A stretch of 64,000 nucleotides of DNA from assembly GCF_019492185.1 (NCBI RefSeq), contig NZ_JAICCF010000003.1:992001-1056000 (forward strand), given 5' to 3'. Below are positions 16,012 through 25,022 of this stretch, in pieces. This DNA is from Chitinophaga rhizophila (GTDB lineage Bacteria > Bacteroidota > Bacteroidia > Chitinophagales > Chitinophagaceae). The notes beneath the pieces were generated by a model. That model was given only the letters and a program-made list of their open reading frames with translations. It did not search any database and had not been told where the DNA came from. The position numbers and the translations under genes are program-made. Within the stretch, counting starts at the first letter, position 1. Each line of letters begins with the position of its first letter.

Positions 16012-16473
16012 ATGGCATCACAACCCTTATTTAATCTTACGTTACCGATAGCGATAGGCTCAGATCATGCAGGATTTGAGTATAAAGAAGAGATTATATC
16101 TTATCTGGAAGGCAAAGGACTGAAAGTAAAAGATGTAGGTGCACACTCTCAGGATTCTGCGGATTACCCTGATTTTGCACATCCGGTGGCTACACTGGTA
16201 GAGAGAGAGCAGGCTGCCTTTGGGATATTGGTATGTGGCAGTGGTAATGGTGTAGCTATTACGGCAAACAAACACCAGGGCATCCGTGCCGCCATATGCT
16301 GGGGAGAGGAGTTGTCCCGCCTGGCACGTGCGCATAATAATGCGAATGTGTTGTGCATACCGGCCCGTTTTGTGGATAATGCAGTTGCTGAGCAGATGGT
16401 AGATGTGTTTATAGAGACGCCATTTGAAGGTGGACGTCATGAAAACAGGGTAAGGAAGATCGCTTGTTTGTAG
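16012..16473 (+). CDS. rpiB: Ribose 5-phosphate isomerase B
   Basis: Interconverts ribose 5-phosphate and ribulose 5-phosphate in the pentose phosphate pathway. The 153 residues show the LacA/RpiB fold: IAIGSDHAGFEYKEEI at about 14-29, phosphate/catalytic loop GILVCGSGNGVAI with catalytic C75, and RAHNNANVLCIPAR with the ring-opening His. The end segment FEGGRHENRVRKI is family-typical. The first ATG is used; the N-terminal ten residues are an unconserved extension. The gene is flanked by terminators on both sides, indicating its own transcript. Confidence 0.95.
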   Translation: MASQPLFNLTLPIAIGSDHAGFEYKEEIISYLEGKGLKVKDVGAHSQDSADYPDFAHPVATLVEREQAAFGILVCGSGNGVAITANKHQGIRAAICWGEELSRLARAHNNANVLCIPARFVDNAVAEQMVDVFIETPFEGGRHENRVRKIACL

Positions 16474-16504
16474 CTTATTATTGCTAAAATTTACCAGGCA
16501 TAGC

Positions 16505-16550
16505 AAACGCTGGTTATCACAGGTTAAGCAAGTGATAATCAGCGTTTATT
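16505..16550 (+). terminator. Terminator after rpiB
   Basis: Arms of 16 bases (16505-16520 and 16532-16547) pair with a single G-T; core AAACGCTGG. T-rich tail TTATTATTT. Confidence 0.8.
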
Positions 16551-16683
16551 ATTTAAATGTTATCCCATCTTCTTTTTTTGGTAAATACAATAGGTTTTGT
16601 TAAATTGTGTTAAGAGTCAGTCAGTTGAATGTTAGTTCGTATTGTATTTTAGCATATCAGATGTGTATGTGTTTTTGTATCTG

Positions 16684-16815
16684 ATGGACCCAATAAATGA
16701 AAAACTAAGAGAACGCTTGTATCGAATTATACGCGTCAGATACTTAAACAGCCAGGATCAGAAAACAATCGTCGAGAAAATAAGAAAACATTTAAGGAAC
16801 CGTAAGAGAAAGTAG
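16684..16815 (+). CDS. Putative 43-residue basic small protein
   Basis: An ATG-to-TAG frame of 44 codons begins MDPINEKLRERLYRIIRV and ends KHLRNRKRK. It is highly charged with a strongly basic tail and would form amphipathic helices. A plausible promoter precedes it (TTG at 16625-16627, 17 bases, TATTTTAG at 16645-16652, one mismatch to consensus), and a terminator of rpiB separates it from upstream transcription. No family is recognised. Such small basic proteins could bind nucleic acid, but a chance frame cannot be excluded. Confidence 0.35.
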   Translation: MDPINEKLRERLYRIIRVRYLNSQDQKTIVEKIRKHLRNRKRK

Positions 16816-17185
16816 TATAGCGTACCCCAGTACTAATAACCAGATTTATGATGCATGAAGACACCGCTTACGGCAAGGTGGCGCAATCCGGACTTTCAGC
16901 TAAAGTCATGGATGATCTTTGCCCTGAAGCGAGCACGGGGTAATGATACGTGCGAGTGTAAGTGAACGATGTGATAGGATGTTGTAGTTCGAGAAGCAGC
17001 CTTTAATGTTTATTCCCCATTATCATCAGAATGTTCATACTTATCTGCAAATGACTGACATAACCATTTAAGTTTATTAATACCCTTACATATGATAATC
17101 AACATTTACAAAAACGACTGTTTCCCTTAAAGCAGGTTTATCAGCTGAATCAACAATTATTTCAGATGTTTAAACGATCACCATT
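16816..17185. other. Leader region of the ECF sigma gene
   Basis: No gene is seen. A few short helices are possible (for example GCACG/CGTGC around 16935-16954) but nothing is convincing. The right part is AT-rich and presumably holds the sigma gene promoter; no clear TAnnTTTG was found. Confidence 0.35.
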
Positions 17186-17686
17186 ATGTCATCCTCAGAT
17201 TTCAACACCCTGCTGCTTGGCAATGCAGATTTCCTCAGGCCATATGCAGTTACACTGACTAAAGACTCTGAATCAGCGAAAGACCTGTATCAGGAAACGC
17301 TATTCCGCGCATTGGCAAACCGCGATAAATACCTTGCTGGTACAAACATCAGGGCGTGGTTATATACCATTATGCGTAATATCTTTATCAATAACTACAG
17401 GCGTGGTAACAGGCAGTTCCGCCTGCTTGATAACTCAGCAGGAGAGTTCCTCTTACATCAGCAGCAGCCAAGTATAGGTAACGCAGCCGAAACAAACCTG
17501 CGTATCAAAGATGTACATATGGCAGTTTACAACCTGCCGGTAATATTCAAACAACCCTTTATGCTTTATTTTGAAGGGTATAAATATTACGAAATAGCAG
17601 CGATGCTGAACGAGCCATTAGGTACTGTAAAAAGCCGTATCCATTTTGCCCGTAAAATGCTCAAATCGCGTATTGCCAGATATTAG
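17186..17686 (+). CDS. ECF-type RNA polymerase sigma factor
   Basis: A 166-residue sigma-70 family member with only regions 2 and 4. Region 2 (about 15-80) includes LTKDSESAKDLYQETLFRAL and NIRAWLYTIMRNIFINNYRR; region 4 (about 110-166) includes LPVIFKQPFMLYFEGYKYYEIAAMLNEPLGTVKSRIHFARK, the helix-turn-helix that contacts the -35 element. It lacks an adjacent anti-sigma factor or FecR-like gene, so it is not of the SusC-linked type. Its neighbours are a terminator-bounded small ORF and a helicase. The regulon is unknown. Confidence 0.93.
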   Translation: MSSSDFNTLLLGNADFLRPYAVTLTKDSESAKDLYQETLFRALANRDKYLAGTNIRAWLYTIMRNIFINNYRRGNRQFRLLDNSAGEFLLHQQQPSIGNAAETNLRIKDVHMAVYNLPVIFKQPFMLYFEGYKYYEIAAMLNEPLGTVKSRIHFARKMLKSRIARY

Positions 17687-17822
17687 TCGCCTCCGGAAAG
17701 AAAAGGATAAAGTGCCTCCTTTTTCCTTTTCTCCCTTTCTGCATTCTTTCGTACTTTTATGCCTTCCCTTTTAAATATTTAACATCATTTCCTGTATCAG
17801 ATACGGGATTTTTATAAAGAGA

Positions 17823-20171
17823 ATGAAGGCAAATTATTTAGATGAACTGAATGAGCGGCAGCGCCAGGCAGTAGAGCATATTAATGGTCCGCTGATGATT
17901 GTCGCTGGCGCAGGCTCCGGTAAAACGAAAGTATTGACTACCCGTATCGCACACCTGATGCGTCATGGAGTAGACGCGTTCAATATACTTTCGCTGACAT
18001 TTACCAACAAGGCCGCCCGCGAAATGAAGGAACGTGTTGAGAGAATCCTTGGTGGTACAGAAGCGCGTAATCTTTATATAGGAACGTTTCACTCCGTATT
18101 TGCCCGACTGCTCAGGTCTGAAGCACACCGTCTGGGCTATCCTAATGATTTTACCATCTATGATTCTGATGACGCTAAAAGCGTACTCAAGACAATCATC
18201 AATGAGCAGAACCTGGATGATAAGCACTATAAGCCCAACCTGGTATATAACCGCATCTCTGCGGCTAAGAACAGCCTGATGGGGCCTGAAGAGTATCAGC
18301 ATGACTATGCGGTTCAGCAGGAAGATATGCGTGCTAACAGGCCGCTAACCGGTAAGCTGTATGATATGTATGCCAAACGCTGCTTCAAGAACGGCGCTAT
18401 GGACTTTGACGACCTGCTCTTCAAGATGTACCAGCTGCTTAAGAACTTTCCGGAAGTATTACACAAATACCAGCATAAGTTTAAATACATTATGATCGAT
18501 GAGTACCAGGATACCAACCCTGCTCAGTACGAGATCATTAAACTGCTGGGTGCAGCACATGAGAATATTTGTGTTGTAGGTGATGACGCACAAAGTATCT
18601 ATTCTTTCCGGGGGGCTACTATACAGAACATCCTCCAGTTTGAAAAAGACTACGATGATGCGAAAGTGGTGAAACTGGAACAGAATTACCGCTCTACAAA
18701 ATCTATCCTTAACGTAGCAAACGAAGTAATTGCCAATAACAAGGGGCAGATTGAAAAAAACCTCTGGACAGATAATGCTGACGGCGAGAAGATCAAGCTC
18801 GTTCGTACCATGACCGATAACGAAGAAGGTAAGTTTGTAGCAGATACAATTGCTGAGCAGAAGCTGCGCAATCATTATGCTAACAGAGACTTTGCCATCC
18901 TTTATCGTACTAATGCCCAGAGCCGTGCATTTGAAGAGAACCTGCGCCGTAAGGCAATCCCTTATCGCATCTTCGGGGGCTTATCCTTCTACCAGCGTAA
19001 AGAGATCAAAGACTTTATCGCTTACCTGCGTATTGTTACCAACCCACAGGAAGAAGAGAGTCTGAAACGTATTATTAACTATCCGATACGTGGTATAGGT
19101 AAAACAACTGTTGACAAATGCGCTGTATTTGCTAACGACCATAACATCACTTTCTGGAATGTGCTGGAAAGAGCAAGAGAGTTTGGGTTTAAGAGCGGTA
19201 CCCTGGAGGCGATTGAAAACTTCGTGATTATGGTACGCAGTTTTCAGGCAATGCTGGGTAAACACAATGCATATGACATTGCTTTACAGGTTGGCAAATC
19301 TACCAACATTGTAAAGGAACTGTTTAATGATAAAACAACAGAAGGTCTGGCTCGTTATGAGAACATCCAGGAGTTACTGAACTCAATCAAAGAGTTTACA
19401 GAAACCCCTACAGAAGATGGAGAACTGCTGGAATCCGAGAAATCTCTGGGTAGCTACCTGCAGCAGATTACACTGCTTACGGATGCTGACAAGGGTAATG
19501 ATGAAGACAGCGACGTAGTTAAACTCATGACGATACATGCCGCCAAAGGACTGGAGTTTCCGGTGGTATTCTCTGTAGGATTGGAAGAGAACCTGTTCCC
19601 GAGCAGCTTATCTATTAATTCCAGGGAAGAGCTGGAGGAAGAACGCCGCCTGTTCTATGTGGTGATCACCCGTGCAAAATCACGTCTGTTCCTGACATAT
19701 GCTAATAGCCGTTATCGTTTCGGCCAGCTGGTTAACAATGAATCCAGCCGTTTCCTGGAAGAAATGCCGGAGAAATACATCGACCGTAGCTATGCAGGAG
19801 GCAGTGGCGTAAACCGTAGTCCGCTTAACAATGGAGGCGGTCTGTGGGGAAATAGCGGCAGCAATATGTTTGACCGTATGCAGAAAAAGGCACCGGCTTC
19901 TACTCAGCAGCCTGCTGGTCCGCGTCCTACGCCCAGACCTATGCAAAATGCGGCTCCAACTAACCACGTACCTTCTCCTAACTTTACCCCTGATGATCCG
20001 GTGACTATGGAGGCAGGTATGGAGGTAGAGCACCAGAAGTTCGGCTTCGGAACAATCATTACCATGGACGGTCCGATGAACAACCGAGTTGCTACTGTTA
20101 ACTTTCCGAAAGCAGGTGGTGAGAAGAAGATCATGCTGAACTATGCCCGCCTGATGATCGTAAAAAAATAA
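17823..20171 (+). CDS. pcrA: UvrD/PcrA-type ATP-dependent DNA helicase
   Basis: An SF1A 3'-5' DNA helicase of 782 residues used in excision repair, mismatch repair or replication-fork clearance. Motif Q (LNERQRQAVEH) leads to Walker A GAGSGKT at 29-35, motif Ib GTFHSVFARLLR, Walker B DEYQDTN near 226, motif III VGDDAQSIYSFRGA, motif IV LEQNYRS, motif V MTIHAAKGLEFPVVF and motif VI EERRLFYVVITRAK. The C-terminus has a Pro/Asn-rich linker followed by a Tudor-like module GMEVEHQKFGFGTIITMDG, which in PcrA contacts RNA polymerase. A terminator follows. PcrA and UvrD names are interchangeable here. Confidence 0.96.
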   Translation: MKANYLDELNERQRQAVEHINGPLMIVAGAGSGKTKVLTTRIAHLMRHGVDAFNILSLTFTNKAAREMKERVERILGGTEARNLYIGTFHSVFARLLRSEAHRLGYPNDFTIYDSDDAKSVLKTIINEQNLDDKHYKPNLVYNRISAAKNSLMGPEEYQHDYAVQQEDMRANRPLTGKLYDMYAKRCFKNGAMDFDDLLFKMYQLLKNFPEVLHKYQHKFKYIMIDEYQDTNPAQYEIIKLLGAAHENICVVGDDAQSIYSFRGATIQNILQFEKDYDDAKVVKLEQNYRSTKSILNVANEVIANNKGQIEKNLWTDNADGEKIKLVRTMTDNEEGKFVADTIAEQKLRNHYANRDFAILYRTNAQSRAFEENLRRKAIPYRIFGGLSFYQRKEIKDFIAYLRIVTNPQEEESLKRIINYPIRGIGKTTVDKCAVFANDHNITFWNVLERAREFGFKSGTLEAIENFVIMVRSFQAMLGKHNAYDIALQVGKSTNIVKELFNDKTTEGLARYENIQELLNSIKEFTETPTEDGELLESEKSLGSYLQQITLLTDADKGNDEDSDVVKLMTIHAAKGLEFPVVFSVGLEENLFPSSLSINSREELEEERRLFYVVITRAKSRLFLTYANSRYRFGQLVNNESSRFLEEMPEKYIDRSYAGGSGVNRSPLNNGGGLWGNSGSNMFDRMQKKAPASTQQPAGPRPTPRPMQNAAPTNHVPSPNFTPDDPVTMEAGMEVEHQKFGFGTIITMDGPMNNRVATVNFPKAGGEKKIMLNYARLMIVKK

Positions 20172-20186
20172 TCGTACTAATATTAG

Positions 20187-20228
20187 CTGCAGGAGAAGGG
20201 GGATACCCCGTCTTCTGCAGTTTTATTT
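20187..20228 (+). terminator. Terminator after the helicase gene
   Basis: CTGCAG at both ends (20187 and 20215-20220) with AGAAG/CTTCT and GGGG/CCCC helices inside, small bulges, and tail TTTTATTTT. Confidence 0.75.
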
Positions 20229-20239
20229 TATACAGGATA

Positions 20240-20698
20240 ATGACTTCTGCGATATTGAAATTGCGCCATTACTGTGCTTACCAGGAACGTTGCCATAGTG
20301 AGGTGAAGAGCAAATGTTTTGAGTTGGGACTAAGAGGTGAGGAGATTGACGAGGCTATTGCCGCACTGATAGCAGATAACTTCCTTAATGAGGAACGTTT
20401 TGCCAAAGCTTTTGCAGGTGGTAAGTTCCGTACCAAACATTGGGGCCGGAAAAAGATCCTTATGGAGCTTAAACAGCGCCAGGTATCGGCATATTGCATA
20501 AAAAAGGGCATGGAAGAGATAGACGCAGAAGATTATGATAAAACCCTGTACACCCTGGCCGAGAAAAAGTATGCCTCGCTGAAAGGAGAGCAATACCTCA
20601 AGAGGAAGTACAAAACGATGCAGTACCTGTTACAAAAAGGGTATGAACCTGAGTTTATTCAGGACACTGTTGAACAAATTGCAAAAGGAGGGGAATAG
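20240..20698 (+). CDS. recX: Regulatory protein RecX
   Basis: A 152-residue all-helical protein that inhibits or tunes RecA filaments. The RecX pattern is clear: LRHYCAYQERCHSEVKSKCFELG, DEAIAALIADNFLNEERFAKAFAGGKFRTKHWGRKKILMELKQR, and the third repeat with YLKRKYKTMQYLLQKGYEPEFI. RecX domains are tandem three-helix repeats, seen here three times. The gene stands alone, ten bases downstream of the helicase terminator and not beside recA. The ATG at 20240 is the only start consistent with the first repeat. Confidence 0.93.
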   Translation: MTSAILKLRHYCAYQERCHSEVKSKCFELGLRGEEIDEAIAALIADNFLNEERFAKAFAGGKFRTKHWGRKKILMELKQRQVSAYCIKKGMEEIDAEDYDKTLYTLAEKKYASLKGEQYLKRKYKTMQYLLQKGYEPEFIQDTVEQIAKGGE

Positions 20699-20791
20699 TA
20701 GCCCTATAATTTTAATACTTTTTAAACGAAGTCATCGTACTTTGCAACAGTAATTTAATTCTTAGCTCCTAATTCCTAATTGAAAAATTAT

Positions 20792-21586
20792 ATGTCAGAT
20801 CTGAAGGTAACGCTCATACAGACCAACCTGCACTGGGAAAACGTTGAAGAGAATCTTCGCATGTTCGATGATAAGATTAACGCTATCAACGAAAGGACCG
20901 AAGTAGTGGTATTGCCTGAGATGTTCAGTACAGGTTTCAGCATGGCGCCCGAAAGGCTGGCACAGACTATGGACGGCTCTGCTGTACAATGGATGAAGAA
21001 AAAGGCAGCTGAGAAGAATATTATTCTGACAGGCAGTCTGATCATTGAGGAGAACGGCCAGTACTGGAACCGCCTGATCTGGATGCAACCCAATGGCGTC
21101 TATGGCACTTATGATAAAAGGCACCTGTTTGGCTTCGGAGGCGAGCATGAGCATTATCAAACCGGAGATAAACGCCTGATTGCTTCTGTAAAAGGCTGGA
21201 AGGTATGTCTTACAATATGTTATGACCTACGTTTCCCTGTCTGGTCAAGAAATACGATCATGCCGGAAACAGGAGCTCCTGCCTATGATGTACTAATCAA
21301 TGTGGCTAACTGGCCTGAACGCAGAAGCACACCATGGAAGACCCTGATACATGCGCGCGCCATTGAAAATCAATGTTATGCGATAGGTGTAAACCGGGTA
21401 GGTAACGATGGTAACAACATTTACCATAGTGGCGATACCAGTCTGATTGATCCATTGGGTGAGATCATCTACAGAAAGTCTCACGATGAGGATGTTTTCA
21501 CTACTACACTAGATCGCTCACGCCTGGATGAGGCAAGGAAAAACTTCCCTTTCCTGAAAGATGCAGATAAATTCCAGGTATTTTGA
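20792..21586 (+). CDS. Nitrilase-superfamily amidohydrolase, probable omega-amidase
   Basis: A 264-residue carbon-nitrogen hydrolase with the complete Glu-Lys-Cys triad: E43 in VVLPEMFSTGF, K109 in YDKRHLFGFGGEH and C143 in LTICYDLRFPVW. This set, with the DLRFP extension, fits the YafV/omega-amidase group that hydrolyses 2-oxoglutaramate or 2-oxosuccinamate to free the keto acid. The ATG at 20792 (MSDLKVTLIQ) starts directly at the first beta strand; a TTG 12 bases upstream is less likely. Its stop overlaps the start of the VOC gene (TGATG), so both are translated from one mRNA. Confidence 0.92.
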   Translation: MSDLKVTLIQTNLHWENVEENLRMFDDKINAINERTEVVVLPEMFSTGFSMAPERLAQTMDGSAVQWMKKKAAEKNIILTGSLIIEENGQYWNRLIWMQPNGVYGTYDKRHLFGFGGEHEHYQTGDKRLIASVKGWKVCLTICYDLRFPVWSRNTIMPETGAPAYDVLINVANWPERRSTPWKTLIHARAIENQCYAIGVNRVGNDGNNIYHSGDTSLIDPLGEIIYRKSHDEDVFTTTLDRSRLDEARKNFPFLKDADKFQVF

Positions 21587-21969
21587 TGTTAAAAGGGCTA
21601 CACCATATAGCAATTATTTGCTCTGACTATGAGCGAAGCAAACGTTTTTATACAGAAGTACTCGGACTGAAGATCATTCGTGAGGTGTACCGGCTTGAGC
21701 GCCGTTCTTATAAGCTTGATCTGGCTTTAAACGGGTATTATGTAATTGAATTATTCTCTTTTCCCGACCCCCCAGAAAGAGTAAGCGGACCTGAAGCTGC
21801 CGGCTTACGGCATCTTGCCTTTGCTGTCAGCAATCTGGAGCAGGCCATAGCTCATCTTAACACATATAACGTAAAACCAGAGCCTGTACGTGTAGATCCT
21901 TACACAGGCAGACGGTTTACTTTCTTCACAGATCCCGACGGCCTGCCACTAGAACTATATGAGGCATAA
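21586..21969 (+). CDS. VOC family protein (glyoxalase-like, YaeR/GloA2 type)
   Basis: A 127-residue vicinal oxygen chelate protein starting LKGLHHIAIICSDYERSKRFYTEVLGLKII, with second-half motif GLRHLAFAVSNLEQAIAHL and end DPDGLPLELYEA. The metal-ligand pattern (H in HHIAI, E in VIELF, H in LRHLAF, E in LELYE) is intact, so a divalent-metal site is expected. Members of this YaeR-like subgroup lack an assigned substrate; lactoylglutathione or methylglyoxal adducts are guesses only. It is translationally coupled to the omega-amidase gene by a one-base overlap. Confidence 0.9.
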   Translation: MLKGLHHIAIICSDYERSKRFYTEVLGLKIIREVYRLERRSYKLDLALNGYYVIELFSFPDPPERVSGPEAAGLRHLAFAVSNLEQAIAHLNTYNVKPEPVRVDPYTGRRFTFFTDPDGLPLELYEA

Positions 21970-22040
21970 TAACGGCTAAGGAGTATACCTGTTGGTATTG
22001 ACTTTGCCTGTTATTCCCAGATAACCAAAAAACATTGTCA

Positions 22041-23147
22041 ATGCTCAGGGCTTACATCAACACACGTATCTTCACCGGAGATCTATGGCTAGACGGCTAT
22101 GCGGTAATTACAGAGAACGGTCGTATTCAGCAGGTAGTGCCACAGGCGCAGGTGCCTGAAACAGCAGAACTTACTGATCTGAAAGGCGATATCCTGGCTC
22201 CTGCTTTTATTGATCTGCAGATTTATGGCGGCAACGGAAAACTGTTTCCGCTAACCCCCGATGTGGACACGCTGAAGGCCACTTATGACTATTGCGTAGC
22301 TGGCGGCGCAGCGTATTTTATGCCTACTATTCCAACACATTCCCCTGAAGTAATCAGCAAGTCAATAGCAGCAGTACGTCAGTACTGGCAGGAGGGTGGA
22401 AAGGGCGTACTTGGCCTGCACCTGGAAGGACCTTTTATTAATGCCGAAAAGAAGGGCGCTCACCTGGAGCAGTATATCGTAACACCTACAGCGGCAGATA
22501 TCGATAAACTGTTGGCAGAGGGAGAAGGCGTTATTAAGATGATGACACTGGCCCCTGAATGTTGTGAACCGGCGCTTGTAAAACGATTACAGCGTGCCGG
22601 CATACTGGTATCAGCTGGTCACAGCAACGCAGATTACGCTACTGCCTATAAATCTTTTGATGATGGAATCACTACTACGACTCACCTGTTTAATGCTATG
22701 TCACCCTTACATCACCGGGCTCCAGGTATGATAGGTGCTATCTATGATCATCCTTATGTACATGCCAGTATTGTTCCAGATGGCATACATGTGGATTTTG
22801 CTGCGTTGCGCGTTAGTCATAAGATGTTGGGAGAACGACTCTTCCTTATTACAGATGCAGTTGTTGAAGCAAAGGAAGGCGATTACATCTATGTAGAAGA
22901 AAGTGACCGGTTTGTAAATGCCAACGGTGTGCTGGCAGGATCAAAATTAACCATGCACAAAGGTGTAAAGAACTGTATTGATAAGGCATGTATACTACCA
23001 GAAGAGGCATTGCGTATGGCATCATTATACCCCGCGAATGTAGCCGGGCTTTCTGATAAACTGGGTAAAATTGCAGATGGATATTCCACAGCAATGGTTG
23101 TATTAAGTACCAACTGGGACTTAAAACAGTTAATTGGGTTATCTTAG
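22041..23147 (+). CDS. nagA: N-acetylglucosamine-6-phosphate deacetylase
   Basis: Removes acetate from GlcNAc-6-phosphate in amino-sugar and cell-wall recycling or chitin use. The 368-residue amidohydrolase shows ILAPAFIDLQIYGGNG, the metal-site GLHLEGPFINAEKKGAH at about 130-146, SAGHSNADY at about 192-200, TTHLFNAMSPLHHRAPG at about 213-229 and LFLITDAV at about 270-277. These match the NagA metal and substrate residues. The ATG at 22041 (MLRAYINTRIF) is used; a TTG six bases earlier is disfavoured. No nagB is adjacent. The next gene, a GT39 transferase, starts 21 bases later. Confidence 0.95.
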   Translation: MLRAYINTRIFTGDLWLDGYAVITENGRIQQVVPQAQVPETAELTDLKGDILAPAFIDLQIYGGNGKLFPLTPDVDTLKATYDYCVAGGAAYFMPTIPTHSPEVISKSIAAVRQYWQEGGKGVLGLHLEGPFINAEKKGAHLEQYIVTPTAADIDKLLAEGEGVIKMMTLAPECCEPALVKRLQRAGILVSAGHSNADYATAYKSFDDGITTTTHLFNAMSPLHHRAPGMIGAIYDHPYVHASIVPDGIHVDFAALRVSHKMLGERLFLITDAVVEAKEGDYIYVEESDRFVNANGVLAGSKLTMHKGVKNCIDKACILPEEALRMASLYPANVAGLSDKLGKIADGYSTAMVVLSTNWDLKQLIGLS

Positions 23148-23168
23148 CGGTTTCAACCTGTAATACGC

Positions 23169-24848
23169 ATGGCCATCACAGAATACTTCAAGAAGAACCA
23201 GTACAGGAACCTTTTCCTCCTGGTATGGCTTTTATTAGCCCTTTTCCAGGCAGGATTTACCGAACTATTGGATGACGAGGCATACTACTGGGTTTATTCC
23301 CGCCATCTCAACTGGGGGTATTTTGATCATCCACCGATGGTAGCATTGCTTATTAAAGCAGGATATGCGCTCTTTCATAATGAATTTGGAGTACGGCTAG
23401 GCATGGTTATTCTAAACCTGTTAACGCTGATCATCACAGATAAGCTGATCCCCCGAAGAGATAACAGGTTGTTCTATCTGCTGCTTTGTGTGATGGGAAC
23501 AATGCAGTTAGGGGGGATGCTCACCGTACCAGATATACCACTTATATTTTTCACTTCGCTGTTTTTTCTGATCTATCGTAACTTCCTGGAGCAGCAAAGC
23601 TGGAAGAATACATTGCTACTGGCATTGAGTATGGCACTAATGTTCTACAGCAAATATCATGGTATTCTGATTGTAGCCTTCACTGTTATCTCTAACTTGA
23701 ACCTGCTGCGCGTATTTAAGTTCTATGTAGCATGTATCGTTACTACCATATTGTTCATGCCACATTTATACTGGCAGTTTGCACATCACTTCCCGTCATT
23801 GCAATACCACCTGGTGGAAAGAAATGCAAGCACTTACCGGCTGACTTTTACCAATGAATATATTCTCGGACAGGTACTGTTATTTGGCCCTATAGCTGGG
23901 TGGCTTATATTATACTGCGCCTTTGTATGTCCCATTCAGAATACTTTTGAAAGGGCCTTAAAGTTTTGTGTAATAGGCGTGCTCAGTTTCTTTCTGCTCA
24001 GTACTATCAAAGGAAGAGTAGAAGCCAACTGGACGGTGATGATCTTTACACCTGCCATGATATTAGCCCATCAGGCTATACGCCGGAAACGTTCCTTAAA
24101 ATGGTCCTTAAAGATATTGCCTTACCTGGCGGTAATCACAGTGATTATTGTTACGGTTGTCAGAGTATATATGGTATGGGATTTCATGCCTGGCGTAGAG
24201 ATCCGTCCTGAAATCCATCATAATAAGCAATGGGCAGAGGACATGAAAAAGCAGGCTGCCGGCAGGCCAGTCGTTTTCATCAATAGCTATCAGTGGCCTT
24301 CCAAATATATGTTCTATAGCGGTGAACCTGCTTATGTAATCAATAGCCGTTATAGTCGCAGAAGCCAATATAACTATTGGGATACAGAAAAACAGCTGTG
24401 GGGTAAACCAGTAATGATCGCTTTCACACCTGAAAATAAACTCCCCGTAACAGATAGCTTCAGCACTGCCAAAGGTCATTGGAAAGCATATAGTGCAAAT
24501 CCTTACTATTCTTACTCCCTGATTACACTGGAGCCGGCTATGCAAAAAGTAACTGTAAAAAGGGGGGAGCACATGCCTTTTATTCTTCATCTGAATAATG
24601 GATACAATATGCAGGTACCAGTAGACAAGGAGAATGAAGCGGTAGTAGGATATGCTTTTGAAGAGGCCCTTGTTGGTGTGAAATCTGACCTGTCTGTTAG
24701 CAGGGCTATCGATAGACAATTAATACGCATGGAGGTGATTATGCCGGAGAAACCAGGCACATATCACCTGAAATTCTGCGTATTTTCCGGCATCTTGCCT
24801 CCAACCCATAATAGCCAGACGGTTACCGTGGTAGTAAAGGATTACTAA
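23169..24848 (+). CDS. GT39-family membrane glycosyltransferase (ArnT/PMT-like)
   Basis: A 559-residue GT-C glycosyltransferase with about 10 membrane segments in residues 15-350 and a soluble C-terminal domain. The first periplasmic loop carries the family signature ELLDDEAYYWVYSRHLNWGYFDHPPM with the catalytic acidic pair DDE and the WGYFDHPP motif. Such enzymes transfer a sugar from a polyprenyl phosphate to lipid or protein on the periplasmic face. The acceptor is unknown; lipid A modification or protein O-glycosylation are both possible. It is the last gene of a rightward run and faces thiL across a shared terminator. Confidence 0.88.
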   Translation: MAITEYFKKNQYRNLFLLVWLLLALFQAGFTELLDDEAYYWVYSRHLNWGYFDHPPMVALLIKAGYALFHNEFGVRLGMVILNLLTLIITDKLIPRRDNRLFYLLLCVMGTMQLGGMLTVPDIPLIFFTSLFFLIYRNFLEQQSWKNTLLLALSMALMFYSKYHGILIVAFTVISNLNLLRVFKFYVACIVTTILFMPHLYWQFAHHFPSLQYHLVERNASTYRLTFTNEYILGQVLLFGPIAGWLILYCAFVCPIQNTFERALKFCVIGVLSFFLLSTIKGRVEANWTVMIFTPAMILAHQAIRRKRSLKWSLKILPYLAVITVIIVTVVRVYMVWDFMPGVEIRPEIHHNKQWAEDMKKQAAGRPVVFINSYQWPSKYMFYSGEPAYVINSRYSRRSQYNYWDTEKQLWGKPVMIAFTPENKLPVTDSFSTAKGHWKAYSANPYYSYSLITLEPAMQKVTVKRGEHMPFILHLNNGYNMQVPVDKENEAVVGYAFEEALVGVKSDLSVSRAIDRQLIRMEVIMPEKPGTYHLKFCVFSGILPPTHNSQTVTVVVKDY

Positions 24849-24866
24849 ATGGTTGGTGTAATTTAT

Positions 24867-24906
24867 AATTAGGACGGCGCTTCATTAATGAAGCGCCGTC
24901 TTAATT
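24867..24906. terminator. Bidirectional terminator between the GT39 gene and thiL
   Basis: A perfect 28-base palindrome (24873-24900, core GACGGCGCTTCATT) extended by AATTAG/TTAATT with one G-T pair. It has A/T runs on both sides and lies between convergent genes. Confidence 0.85.
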
Positions 24907-25022
24907 TATGTCTGAATTTATTCAGCGCTGTCTGCATAAGAATGCTTGTCTTTGAACCACTATAAGTTCTTGTCGCTAATGTAGTCAAAGACTCAGATTC
25001 TCATTGTTTCTTCTTGATTGTA

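Noticed and set aside
16816..17185. Possible structured RNA upstream of the ECF sigma gene
   Set aside because: Only short, weak helices were found and no terminator or consensus promoter frames them.
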